64,000 nt of DNA from Wuchereria bancrofti (lineage: Eukaryota > Nematoda > Chromadorea > Rhabditida > Onchocercidae): positions 19,481,060-19,545,059 of the forward strand of contig SSBO01000012.1 in the NCBI GenBank assembly GCA_005281725.1, in the 5' to 3' direction. The notes beneath the pieces are model-generated. The model was not told the DNA's origin, did no database searches, and saw nothing but the letters and a program-made list of their open reading frames with translations. Of this stretch, positions 12,501 through 24,548 are shown in pieces. The first letter of the stretch is position 1, and every line of letters starts with the position of its first letter. The position numbers and the translations under genes were made by a program.

Positions 12501-13458
12501 CAATTAAAATATGGTTGAAGTATTGTATTAATCAGCTTAATTAAATTATTAATATTATTTTTATTGTTACTATTTCAAATGGAATGTATTTTTATTAATC
12601 TTCGTTATAATTTGTTATATTATCGTTACTGTTACTTCTATCATTTTTTTTTAGATAAATATGAATTATTATTTTGCAGATCGCATTCGTTATCATCAAT
12701 TCCAACAGCTCATGATATTAGACGATTTTTCATAGCTCGGGTAATGCAAGAGCAACAAAACAATATGTTATTAGCTGCATATCGTAATCATTTACTTGCA
12801 GCTGCTACAAATACCACTGCTGCAGCACCTTTAAAAGATTCTGCTACTTTGGATTGTGTTGATCAAGAGGTTAATGTGGAATTCACTTTTTTTTTCTTGA
12901 TTTTTATTTTTTTGTCTTCATTTCATTTTTTGCTCCTTTTTCTTAAAGTCACAGCTGAATTTTTTTTCTATGTTTTTTTCTTTTAAATTTAAAATGAATT
13001 AATTACAAATCACTTTGATATTTTCTGGCCAATACATTACCACCATAGCTATGAATTTCTTTCTTTGATAAATTATTATTACCAAGGAATTATTTTTAAA
13101 TATTTGTTGAAAGAAAGGTGATAACAATTATATATGTAATTATATTAATATATAATTGTATATTTGTTAAACAAATTAATATATTGATCGCTTATTAGCA
13201 ACTTATTTTTTTCTCTTTTTACACAAATATTTTCATTAGTTTAAAGTTTTGTTAAATTTTAGTACAAATTCTCACCCATTGCAGAAATTACAATCAGCAA
13301 TGGGAAATATTACAACGGGTAATAGTACTGCTAGTAGTGGCATATCAATGACAGCCGAACAATTTAATCCGATTTCATCATTGTCCATGTTACAGTCACC
13401 ATACAATCCGATTAGTCCATTACTTGGTTCACAGTTTAATCCATTTTTATTTAGTTAA
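9343..13458 (+). CDS. SOX-family HMG-box transcription factor
   Basis: Six exons join in phase: 9343-9658, 10159-10268, 10825-10956, 11448-11629, 12680-12869 and 13285-13458, giving 367 residues. Residues 1-105 carry a polyglutamine tract. The HMG box (about 131-208) contains RPMNAFMVWS, KMHNSQISKELGAEW and YRPKRR, which are diagnostic of sequence-specific SOX proteins that bind and bend the DNA minor groove. Two phase-0 introns split the box, after NAFM and after YVKR. The rest is Ser/Thr/Ala/Asn-rich and probably disordered. HNSxISKxLGAEW is closest to the SoxB type, but the middle of the box (SQMRRAQIASTDV) is divergent, so I give no subgroup or symbol. The last acceptor could also lie at 13262; 13285 keeps the frame. 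Intron 4 may hold an alternative terminal exon. Confidence 0.92.
9432..9559 (+). repeat. CAA/CAG repeat encoding polyglutamine in the SOX N-terminus
   Basis: About forty mostly CAA codons, with some CAG and a few Glu, Ser, Ala and His interruptions. It lies in exon 1, ahead of the HMG box. Confidence 0.95.
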
Positions 13459-13512
13459 GTAATTCCTTCCTTAATTAACAGGGTGTTTTTCTAACCTGTC
13501 AATTAATTGTAA

Positions 13513-13518
13513 AATAAA
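13513..13518 (+). terminator. Candidate polyadenylation signal AATAAA of the SOX gene
   Basis: A canonical AATAAA about 55 bases after the stop codon. Several further AATAAA-like words follow in this AT-rich region, so the true site is not certain. Confidence 0.4.
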
Positions 13519-14930
13519 GAAGAGAAAAAAGAAGAAAAAAAGAAAAGGAAAAGAAGGAAGTATATTTTTCTTTCTTTCCTTTTTGTTTCGTTTTTTAGTA
13601 TATTGTTTAGGGTCAAGTGTATTTAGTGTTGTATGTATATTCTTATTGTACGTTCTATTTTTATTTGTTTGTTTACATTTTGTATTTTGCTTTCTCTCTC
13701 TTACATTGTAGTGAATAAGGCTAGCATTTAATTAATAATATTAGCATGTTAAATATATATTATCATTTTCATGAGTTATTCAAAATGAAATAATTCATAT
13801 TACATCTTTAATTCCCTATTAATTTTTTTCTTTTTTTTTGAGAAATATGAATAATAATTGTAGGATTAAATGTCAATAGCAATAATTGTGACAGTAAATG
13901 ATTATAATGTATAATAAACATACGTTATATATGTAGGTACAATATATGTACATGCACATATATATAAGGAAAAATACACTTGAACATTAGTTTTTTGCTC
14001 TTTTTTGCGTTTTTTTTTCCTTTATATTTATTAAAATATTTTGCATTATTATTGTGACGTATTTTGCTTCATATTAGAAATTGAATTCGTATTAGAAATT
14101 CGTAGGTGATAGCACATGAGAAAAATTATAAAATTTGCATTTAAATTTACAGATAGTAAAAATTTGTTTCAACAAATTTTTCTAAATTTAGAGGAATATT
14201 ATGGTTTATACTGTAATGGATAGTTTATTCGTTTGATAATGTAGGATTAGTCTATAGTTGATATGTAGGGAGAGAAAAAAGTTTAAGGAAGGATTTCTTT
14301 TTAACTTACTATTAAATGATATGGTATTACTTTAGTCTGTACTTCGCATACTATGTAGACAGTATGAAGTTTATATTTGATACTGTAGGATTGATGAAAC
14401 TAACTGAAGACTATCTAATACTGTAAACGTATTTTTTTAACGGGTAATTACAAGGTGAAACATTAATTTAGATGGTTAAATTAATTGCTAACGTTTCGAA
14501 AATCGTAACAAAAAAAGATGAAACGATCGTATTTCTTGCTTGGAAACATTGTTTCACCAAAATCATTGGTATTTCTTTCTGTAATTCCTGCTATTTTTTT
14601 TTAAAATATTTTGTGTAAAAGTGATTATGTTGTTAAGGAATTTTGCTGATTAATTATCAAATATAAAAATAATATTAATTTATTGCTTTCATACTTCAGC
14701 ACACAATAATATTAGCTTGACTAGATTTAACAAGTTACTTCAACCTTGCGTTCAACCTTGTTCTACTTATTTCTGTTTATTTCACATGCTTTGTCATTTT
14801 TGGAATTGTTAGCACTAAAAAAGGTTGAAACGATTAATTCAAGTGAGTTATATAAAAAGGGATATTGTAATTAATTTATTAAATCAAATTTTATGTTTAA
14901 AAGTTTCATGAAATGAATTATTTTAACTCT
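13519..14930. other. Intergenic region between convergent genes
   Basis: AT-rich DNA holding the 3' ends of the SOX gene (+) and the 135-residue gene (-). TACTGTA words recur around 14200-14430 without clear organisation. No further gene seen. Confidence 0.6.
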
Positions 14931-16297
14931 TTACTGCTTTGGAACGGTAGTTTTTGTATCAGAGGCATTTAGTCGGATGTGGTTTTTGCCACCACAATAA
15001 GCAATCATTCCGTCTGTGATAATCACCTAGAAATGAATTTATTTCAATGACTGATGTTTAATAATTTCTATCAGGTAAGAAAAATTGGTTAAAGACAGGG
15101 TTAGTTAAAATACTATCGGAAAATTCATTTATGTTAATACGAAAGAGTGCCAATTAAAGTATGAATTTTATTTATTTGATAATTTAATTCTTATAATTTA
15201 TTAAAATCAAATCTTTATTATTTTCTAACTAACGTCAACATTTTTTGCCTGACCTGTATGATGTCCCTAAATTGTTGTTTCAAATCGGCACAATGTAGGA
15301 CAATAATATGCGATTTTGGAATTTCGAATTCTGCATTCGAAATTGTCAAATATCTTTCCTGGTTTTCTTTATTAGTTATTTGACAACCTTCGCCAACATA
15401 TAATTGTACTTTTTTACCCTAAACGTATTAATACTAATCGTAAAATATGCTAGCAAGAAAGTCGTTTATACGATATTTTGATAAGAACTAGCGTCAAATT
15501 TTGTTAGCATGATTTTGGTGTTTAGTAATAATGTAATAGAAATCGGCTATGGTACTAGCGTAATTCCGATATTACTCATAGATGATATCAAATGATATCT
15601 AATAAAATTATCATCAGATCACTTCGAAGAGATAAAACATAAAGTTAGGAGTAGCAGTACAATATTGAGAATGATGATCTAATCGGGTGGATTAGTTTTA
15701 AATTATTTTGATTACTATTCATCCGTATTTAAGAGCTTTCGATTACTTCTTTCTACGAATATTTTTGTTTATATATTGTTGATTAATTTAAAAACTTTAA
15801 AATTCAAGCTTGAATTTTAAATTAAAACTTTTTATTGGATAATTACATCGACAATAATGTTTATATTGATAGGAATGTAAATGGGTAAGGAAGATTGCGC
15901 GATAATTGATGTTTGATGATTAAATGTAATAAAGAGCATTGGTACCACTTCTCGAATTACCTTAAATTACTTAAGACTTTTCCTGAAATTTTTACTAAAA
16001 TCAAGATATTTCCATATTTAATTTAAAATTCAAAATTTACAAAAACGAATAAATTTCTGAGTACTAAAATAACATCCATATATATATTTATCACTGAAAA
16101 GCATTTAAATGGATAAGAAATAATGCTTACATATAATATTATTGATCAACCTGAAATGCATAATAATCAGTTTTCTTCTCTCTTTTCCCGTAATACCATA
16201 TTGATATGGGACCTTCTGATATAATTTCATATGAACTCTCATTTGGAATAACCGGGCACTTTAGCAGTTGCAGATTTTGGTTCATTCTGGGAAACAT
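14931..16297 (-). CDS. Unrecognised 135-residue protein, three short exons
   Basis: On the minus strand three stop-free stretches join in phase 0: 16297-16151 (49 codons from ATG), 15418-15254 (55 codons) and 15026-14931 (31 codons plus TAA). Donors read CAG/GTTGAT and CAG/GTCAGG; acceptors read GTTTAG and TTCTAG. One base before the ATG lies a TTTATAG acceptor, which would suit spliced-leader addition. Exon 1 includes PISIWYYGKREKKTDYYAF, exon 2 QLYVGEGCQITNKENQERYL and exon 3 ITDGMIAYCGGKNHIRLN. There are four cysteines (about 14, 61, 92 and 115), no obvious signal peptide and no membrane span. The alternation of short polar and hydrophobic stretches would fit a small beta-rich domain, but that is a guess. 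I do not recognise the family. The gene converges on the SOX gene. Confidence 0.72.
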
Positions 16298-17037
16298 TCT
16301 ATAAACCTCAATGTGAAGTTAGACTTGAAGGAAATTTATTAGGAATTGTTGGTTGCGCAAGTTATCAGTTATTAGTCATTGAATATGTTGTTAGTTCTGC
16401 ATTACGCATTATAATCAGTTTTTTGATAATTAGCAGCTATTTCTATCAGTTATTAGTTTTATTAACTTATCATCAATTTTATTGATAGGAAATTATCAAT
16501 CATTACGCGGCATTACAAACATGTGTAAATCCGTTGATAATTACCAACTTAATGAGGTCGTTATAATAGTGAGCCAATAATTATTATATCAATCATCAAA
16601 TTTAAAATCATTCAGTAACTACTCATGTTATCTATGGAAATGAGATCGAAAATTTCAATATGCTTAAAAATGCTCGAAGTATCACTCCAAATATCTTGAT
16701 GATATCGGCTGACCGATAAGCTTCTTTGCAATAATTAAAAATGAAAAAACAAAACATCGTGTGGAATTTTTTTCTTTTTTTTAAAGTATGACAAATGTAG
16801 TACGATTTAATGTAATGTAATACAATTTAATAAAATATCTTAATGCAAACCTTTAATATGCTACTTTCAATTCAATTTATTTCCTCAACATTCCTACTAA
16901 TCAATATATTATTATTACTATTTGTTATTATTATTATACTATCAGTTATTAATCATTATTATGAAAGCTACAATTGGAAAGCCTCGGAGACAATCTGAAA
17001 TTACCAAAGTTATTTTTTATATCTGACTAATGCATAT

Positions 17038-17283
17038 TTGAAAATGCTACAAGGAATATATATGAAATACTACGTAAGGAGTACCGCATACAGTGTCATT
17101 TTGTGTACAGAATGCATTATATTACATGAGTGGTACGGTATACTACGATTCAATCCCGTCAATTACACTACTGTAGGAAATATATTGCACTACTGTAACG
17201 GTTCAACAACTCTAATCAAAGTACGAAATGTTATGAACAATACAGTATGCCTAAGTGTAATGTGTGACCGTATACATAGGTGA
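17038..17283 (+). other. Open frame in an isolated GC-richer patch, function unknown
   Basis: An 81-codon frame lies in a segment clearly richer in G+C than its surroundings. It encodes five cysteines, and a GTGAAT donor-like word sits near its end. TACTGTA/TACAGTA and GTATAC words recur within it. It could be an exon, a decayed mobile element or a chance frame. No domain was recognised. Confidence 0.2.
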
Positions 17284-20200
17284 ATCCTTTTAGCTGAAGT
17301 GTCATTTTATAGCTGTTCCTCATACCATCTTCTGAAAAATTATGGCCAAATTAAAAATTTATTTTGTTTTTTTAAAAGTTTAGTTATATTTTTTAAGTCA
17401 AATATTCCAATGAACAAATATTTTCAAGAAATTAAAAAAAAACGCTGAAAAGAATGTTACTAAATTTATAATTGAACGAAAACATAGTGATCAATAAAAG
17501 AAACTGGAAAAGGAAAGGGATATTACAATTAAAATTAATGTTAAAAAGTTTGAAAAAGAAAATATTGTAATTTAGACTTAAAATCAAAGCAGAACGAAAA
17601 GCTGTAACAAATGATTGGTTAATTTAAAAAAAAAAAAAAGAAAAACGAAAAAAATCTAAACTTCGGAATTTTTTCTTATCGAAGAAAAAGATGAAATAGA
17701 ATTTTTCACTTTTATTCTACAGAATGAAATATTTTGTGCAAAACGCTAACTGTATGATGAATAGCACGAATTGCTGTTGCATTATGCAAGCAGACGGAAA
17801 GATTTGAGAAATGCAAACATTACAACCATTTAATTTTAAAACGTGGATTTTAAACTTTTTAAACTTTTTGAATTGCAGATTTAAAACTTAAAAAAATGTA
17901 GATTAGTTTTAACTAAAATAGCAGGACATCCCTGATAAATGTTTGGATATAAATTGAAACAAAAAAAATACAACATTACAACAGCTTAAAAACTATTTGT
18001 ATGTTATGTAAAACTGAAATATAAATGAAGCATAAATAAATAAATAATAATTAAAAAACGAATTCCGTCTCTCTTCGGTAAATTATTGTAGCTTCTATTT
18101 AAAAACGAAAAAAGTAAATAATTAGATAGAACTAAAATTAAATAATAAATTTAAAATTTTGTTAAAATTTTCAAAACATATGAATTTTTTAAATTTTAAT
18201 ACTAAGTGAAAAATAATGTAAAACAGTAGATTATAAGAAAAAATATCATATAAAATTGGAAATTTAAGCATAAATATTTAGCAAAAATGAAGCATATGAA
18301 AATTTTTGTGCTAATATCATCGGATAATGTGTTGCAAGTAATTAGCTATGTTTATTATACGATAATTATTACATAAACAATGATCTTTGCTGTATTTTTT
18401 TTTACCATTTTTTTTCGCATTTTGTTGAATGCAAATTTCCTCAAATGAAAATGAAATAAACAGAAAGAAAAAAATTTCTCACATTTTATTTATCTTTTTT
18501 CAATTTTAATAAATTCAAAATTAATTTGCTTTTTCCTGAAAAAAGAAAGGGGAAATTGCAAAACAAAATTTGAGCAAAAGAAAAAAAACGCAAAAATAAT
18601 AATAATACATCAAATTTTTTTGGAATATGTCGAAATTGAATCAAATAAATTCAATAAAATAATAATTTCTGTAAAAAGATTTTTTTTTTAAAAATTATTT
18701 TCTATAAAAAAGAAAAAAAAAGCGAATAAGTTGAACAATGCATCCGAAATTTTATTTTTTTTTGTTGTTAATGGATTGAATTTTTTAGTAAAAATTTTTT
18801 TTTCACAATAGTAAAAAAATAAATAAAAATTTGATTGTTATTTAAAAGATCAGAAAAAAAACGAAATGGAACAACTGAGAATTTCAAGGGCGAAAAGAAC
18901 ATATATACATTTATTTACTTATTTACATACTTAAATAAGTAATAAAAATTTTTAAAAATATCCTTTTTTTAGCACATTATTCCTTTTGATGAATTAATAT
19001 AATCTGAAACTGAATCTATTTTGGACACTCGATATTTATTTTCATACTAAGTTAATCACATATATAAAAAGAAGAAATGATGAAATTGAAATGGTTTAAA
19101 AAATTCCCGCAATTTCGTCACTTTTGCTAAAAAGTTGAAATTTCACCCAAAAATATATTTATTTATTTCCAAAATATTTGTAAATTTTCGAAATAAAAAA
19201 AAATGAATCGATTTTATGCATTTTTCATTTTCATTCGTTAATGAATTAATTAGTTAGTAAAAAATGAAAAAAAAATTTCAATAAAAAAAAGAATTTATTT
19301 AGCATTTTGTTTCATCTCAACCTAAGCTGTTCATTTCTTTCAATGCAATCAATCTTAAACGATAAAAGAATTAATAAATTTGTAGGAAATTATTGATTAT
19401 TTGAAAATGCTTTAATGATCTTTGCCGAACAGTTTCTACGATTATAAATGGAAAAAAATAGAATAAGTAAAAATTGTTTAATTTGTTCTATAAATTTGAA
19501 TTTAACAAACTTCTTAAATTTTAACTTTTGTACATTCTCTAATCATAAATTTTCAAGAAAAAAAAAATTTTCTGACAAAAATTATAATTTATTAAATTAA
19601 ATATTGAATTTGATGCAATAATTTAGCAAATCACATGCTTCAAAAACATACACAGTTATCGATGGACTTGTTAAATGTAATATTTATCATTCGATCATTT
19701 CTTAGCGATGCATAATTTTGAATTTTAATGATTTAATATTAACAATTAAGATTAATTCATTAAACAAACAGCAGTACTTAATAGAACATTAATATTTTAT
19801 TTTAAAATGGTAAAACGAATTAATACATTAATACGTTAATACATTGAATTAATACGTTGTATTTTAAAATTTCATAAGCTGCTAAATTTTTTCAACTCGA
19901 AATTAAAATATTTACAAAAAACTTTTTTTGTTATTCGAATCGATAATATTACTACAATTATGATTTCCAATTTATTCATGTATTTAAATATTGTATTATT
20001 ATGTATTAGATAATATACGGTTTATCCATATTTCTTATATTTGTTACACATATTAAACGAATGATCGCTCATCAAAAAACCATACATATCTCTAATAAAT
20101 GTCATTTTTACATACATAGTACGCATGATTAAATTTACTAAAATTAAGTAAATATTATAATAAATAAATATTAGATATTATTATAAGAAATATTAATATT

Positions 20201-20924
20201 ATAATTCTTATAATAAATATTGATATTATAATAAATATTATTATAATGAATGTTACAAGGCCAACTGCCTTATTATCATATTCCCATTTACATTCATCAT
20301 ACATTGGTCAAGGACGATATTTTCTATGCCATTTTATTACTCTAACAAATAAAATGAAATTATTGCTGAATCGTAAATTGCATGTTTAAAAGTTCATATC
20401 GTAATATATTTTTGTATTGTATATATGTAATTATTAGAGTTACAAATAAATGTATTCGTTTCATACTAAATTAATTAATGCATTGATTTGTTTTAATTTA
20501 TTCCAACTCAAATGGATCAAGTATAATTCATTTTTGCGTAATTAATTTTATGAAATGTATGCAAGATGATATAAAGTTTTAAATGTTAAAAGCTTTGTAC
20601 TTTGATTTAATATTTAGTTAAACGTATGAAAATAATGCGCATTATTTATAACTGCTAAACGTTTTGTGCGTCAATCATTCCTTTTATTCTTTTTTTTTTT
20701 GTTTTTGTTTTCAGTATAGGTAACTCAAATATACATATATTTCAGCAACTTCTTTTTTTCATATTGATATTTACAAGCTAAATTGCGAGAATAATTTGTA
20801 ATTCGATTTAATTAGTCAATTATTAATTTGATAAAGGAATGACTTGACTTTTATGATATAAAATAATTAATTTATAATGGGAAGTAAAAATTGTAAATAA
20901 AATAATCCCAGAATTACTTAACCG

Positions 20925-21075
20925 CTTATTGACCAAGCATTCATTTATTCATTAGTTGCTTGATTTATACCTGCAACCATTTATCCATCTGTTGGTTAAC
21001 TGTTTATTTGCCAAGCATTCATTTACTGTCTAATTGTTTACTTACTATGCAATTGTTTACTTACTATTTCATTTT
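20925..21075. repeat. Imperfect direct repeats (ACCAAGCATTCATTTA and TTTACTTACTAT words)
   Basis: CCAAGCATTCATTTA occurs near 20933 and again near 21009. TTGTTTACTTACTAT occurs twice in tandem near 21040-21070. They are short and imperfect. Confidence 0.6.
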
Positions 21076-22966
21076 AAATTAAAATAACTATTATTGGGTA
21101 GAATGAATGAATGAGTGAATAAATGCATAGTTTTATTATTGTTGTTGGCAATGAGTGAAGATGCATTTCAGCTATTTTACACTTTTCCATCCTTCTTTTA
21201 AATTATTTTGCAGCAATTCAATTATTGTAATCCATCGATATTTTATCTTTTTCACTCATTCTTTTCAAACTTTTCTGCATTTAATACATATTTTATTTAT
21301 TTGTTTATGTGTTATTCTATCATTTGTTTACTATTTCATTGTTTACTAGCTAACCACATAGTTTATTTGTTATATACATTTACTTATTTTCCTGTCTATT
21401 TATTATGCTCTCATTTAACTACACATTAATTTTACATTCATTATACTCTCCCTAACTGCTTTATTTGTTATGCTTTTACTTTAATTAAAACAATTTTTTC
21501 AAATTGTTTCCAAGCATAAACAAAAATATTTCAAAAAGTGTTGATCGTTTTTCTTCTTGTCTTCGAATTAAATTGTTTTTATTTTTTTCTTTTCCATCGA
21601 TTAATTAGTCGATTAATTAACCGAATAATGTCAATAAAGATTTATGATTCCCTAATAATGAAGGATAATTCGTAAATTTTCATGTAATTGCGTTTTCCAT
21701 TGTGTAATATCAAATATTTTACTGTAGTTATTAAATAATGCATGAAAGAATTATTGAGTAAAAAATTATAATTTTAGCTAGCAAAAAAAAAATATTTGAA
21801 CTTCTTTAGCCTTATTTAATTATACATACATATGTAATCTATCATTTGCACTTTCTTATCAAATTCTTCAACATTTTACCCATAACTATACTGTATAGGT
21901 CAGTCTGACATTCAAAAATGAAATAAGTTGAAATAATTACCAAAATTGAAAAGTGTAAAAACAAGATTAAAGAAATGCTAAAATTATTTATAAAAATAAA
22001 ATATTGTTTTAACGTATCGGTCTAAAATACACTTAATTATTAACTTAAAATTATTATCAGCCTTTTAATAACCGAAACAAAAGTTAGCTTTTTAGAAAGT
22101 AATTCTAAAAAGCAATTTTTAAAACGTAATTTTTTTACGTCATTTTTTACGGCATTTTAGGTTCATTCATTTTCATTCTGTTAAAAATTGTCTTTGCTTT
22201 AAAAAAAAAAAAAAAAAGGAAGAAAAAACTGAATGTTTGCAAAATTTACTTTCTTTTTTGACAATTTTTGGCCAGTGTCAATAATACCTTTTCATTAATT
22301 TTAGTTTAAAAAAAAAACAAAATTGTTTAAGAATTTTTTCACCTAATATTTTTGAACTTGAATAAAATTTGTCATAAAGATAAATGCTTTATCCTTGTAT
22401 ATATGCATTATAGTTTTGATTAAACAAAAAAAAAAGCAAAATTTAACGGAGAATATTTCACTGTTATCTGATTTGCAATTAAATTAGAAAATTTTCATTT
22501 TTCCTGGAATTTCATTTATAACATTATTAAAATATGTATAATTTGCATACTTAAATGAGAAATTTTACTTTGCAAGCATAAAAAGAAAAATTTTTACGGT
22601 ATCTCTTAAATTATTTTCAATATTTCATCCAATTATTGATTTTCTTTTTCATATTTTTCATTTACTGTTCGACAAATTTTCAATTTTATAATTACTGTTA
22701 TACTAATTGTATGTAATCCAATTAACAAATGAATACATTTTAGTGAGAGCAAGAAACGAGTTGTTCACTTTCCAATTTTTTCATTTTCGAAAATTTCAAA
22801 TTCACTTCGTTTTTTTTTTTTTCAGCACCAAGTCTACTATTATAATGATTGATAGTAAAATTTTTTTTTCCGAAACTTCTTATTGCTTAAAATATTACAA
22901 TATAAATTAATGTTTGATATTATTGATTTGATACTATTTGATGCTATTAATTGGACTTAAATATAG

Positions 22967-23058
22967 GTATTAAATTAAGGTTAGCAGGCGATAGTCATCC
23001 AAATGATATGTTGCAATCAATTCTACAAAAGAAAAGAGAAGAGATGAAATTAAATTAG
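22967..23058 (+). CDS. Candidate terminal exon (A) of an unidentified plus-strand gene
   Basis: After an ATATAG acceptor, the frame reads LRLAGDSHPNDMLQSILQKK and continues to a TAG. Its codon make-up is much less AT-driven than the neighbouring DNA. The exon needs one base carried over from an upstream exon. Short upstream pieces at 22826-22854 and 22744-22759 would fit in phase but are too small to trust. Two further candidate terminal exons follow within 450 bases. I do not recognise the product. Confidence 0.35.
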
Positions 23059-23216
23059 CTCATTTTTGATTTCGGAATGAATCAGATTTTTCCCGTTACA
23101 CGCAAAAAAAATGAGATCATATTTAATTGTATATTTAATAATAATGATAATAATAACAATAACAGTAATAATAATAATAACAATAATAATAGTAATAGTA
23201 ATAAAGAAATTTTCAG

Positions 23217-23305
23217 GAAAATATTTACCAATCTGTCGAAGTGATCTGTTAGCAAAGTTTGTACAGTTTATTAAGCATTATTTATATGACGATGCACATA
23301 AATAA
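23217..23305 (+). CDS. Candidate terminal exon (B) of the same unidentified gene
   Basis: A TTTTCAG acceptor at 23216 is followed by a frame reading KYLPICRSDLLAKFVQFIKH to a TAA at 23303-23305. It requires the same carried-over phase (one base) as exon A, which would allow the two to be alternatives. The acceptor lies immediately downstream of an AAT-repeat tract. Confidence 0.33.
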
Positions 23306-23406
23306 ACCATTCTTTTTTAAAAAAATGTATTTTAGCTTTTTTTTTAACGGAAACAGGAAACAGGAAATTTAATTTTCAGGTCAAAAAGATATCAAAACTT
23401 TTTTAG

Positions 23407-23502
23407 AGTGATGAATAATTGTCATCCGCTAGAAATATTGGTGGGACAGTCATCAGCCAGAAAAAAATATTTGCAAGAAATTTTTAAAATGAAATGCTTT
23501 TA
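23407..23502 (+). CDS. Candidate terminal exon (C) resembling exon A
   Basis: After TTTTTTTAG (or TTTAGAG), the frame reads MNNCHPLEILVGQSSARKK and continues to a TAA at about 23500. Exons A and C share an HP-x-x-x-L ... QS-x-x-(Q/R)-KK pattern in the same order, and the DNA around GTCATCC is alike, which hints at exon duplication. No upstream exon is identified. Confidence 0.28.
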
Positions 23503-24209
23503 ATTTAAAATAAAAAAAAAAAAACAATAAGAAGACAGATCTGTTCATACAGGATGAAATTACCGGGAATTTTAATTACAAAATAAATTGTTGAACTAAA
23601 AGCATTCTTTCTTATTTATTGTTTGATTATTTGATAGAAATTACTTTTTAACTTTCTGTAAACTAAAAGAAAATTTTTTGCTTTATTCTTTTCTTGCTTC
23701 AAATCAGATTTGTTAAAATTTTCTTAATTTTTTTTTTTAATTTTAATCATTTTTTGTGTTTTATTATTTTGTGTTACTGTCGTTTCATTTAATTGTATCT
23801 TTTTTATAAATAAAACTTTTCTTTAAAATTTATTCGAACAATATTTAAAAATATATCAAAATAGCCTAATGTTAGCTAACAGTTTAATGCCAGTCAATAA
23901 TCTATTATTAACTAACTTTAAACGCAATGGTTATCAAAATTTAATTTTAATCGATTAAAGATTAAATGCTGTTTAATTTTTACTGTCTGTAGAATTTGCA
24001 TGCATCTGGCAAAATAGTGATATTCCTAAAATTTCATAACATTCAAATTTTTCATTTCGCTATAAAATTCGATGTTCGTTAAACTTATAATTATGATATT
24101 TTTCTTTTTAAAAAAATAACTTTTTTTAATTATTTGCTTGCAGATGTGCATCGATTATTCAAATTTTTTATAAATATTTCAAAAAAAGCAATAAATCATA
24201 TTAGAATGA

Positions 24210-24254
24210 TTTTTTCTTTCTCCCCCTCCCTCTCTCTCTCTCTCACACACACAC
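24210..24254. repeat. CT/CA-rich microsatellite
   Basis: A CCCTCCCTCTCTCT run passing into CACACACA. Confidence 0.85.
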
Positions 24255-24509
24255 TCCCTTTCTTTATTCCAATTTTATTCATTCTAATCACAAATATTAC
24301 TTTAAAAAAATGAAAATTTAGAAAATATTTTTTATTAATTAAAATTATTAGTAAAATTTTACAATGAACAAATAATGAGAAAAGCGAAATATTTGTTTTT
24401 CTTTTTTTTGTGAAAATTAGCAAAAAACAGGAATGAACAATGCATTTTCTTCATTATAAAATTACAATTTATGAAGAAAGAAAGACAAGAAAAAGGGGAA
24501 AAAGAAACA

Positions 24510-24548
24510 GAAAGGGAGAGGGACAAAGGGAGAGAGAGAGAGGGAGAA
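24510..24548. repeat. GA-rich microsatellite
   Basis: GGGAGAGAGAGAGAGGGAG-type purine run, about 300 bases from a CT tract of opposite strand sense. Confidence 0.8.

Larger units (their letters stand above)
16298..22966. other. Long AT-rich gene-poor region
   Basis: About 6.7 kb, mostly homopolymer-rich AT sequence with stops in all frames. The only exceptions are the open stretch at 17038-17283, a 47-codon ATG frame at about 20244-20388 with no splice context, and possible micro-exons at 22744-22759 and 22826-22854 that would join in phase with the exon at 22967. The promoter of the minus-strand 135-residue gene should lie just above 16298. Confidence 0.5.
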
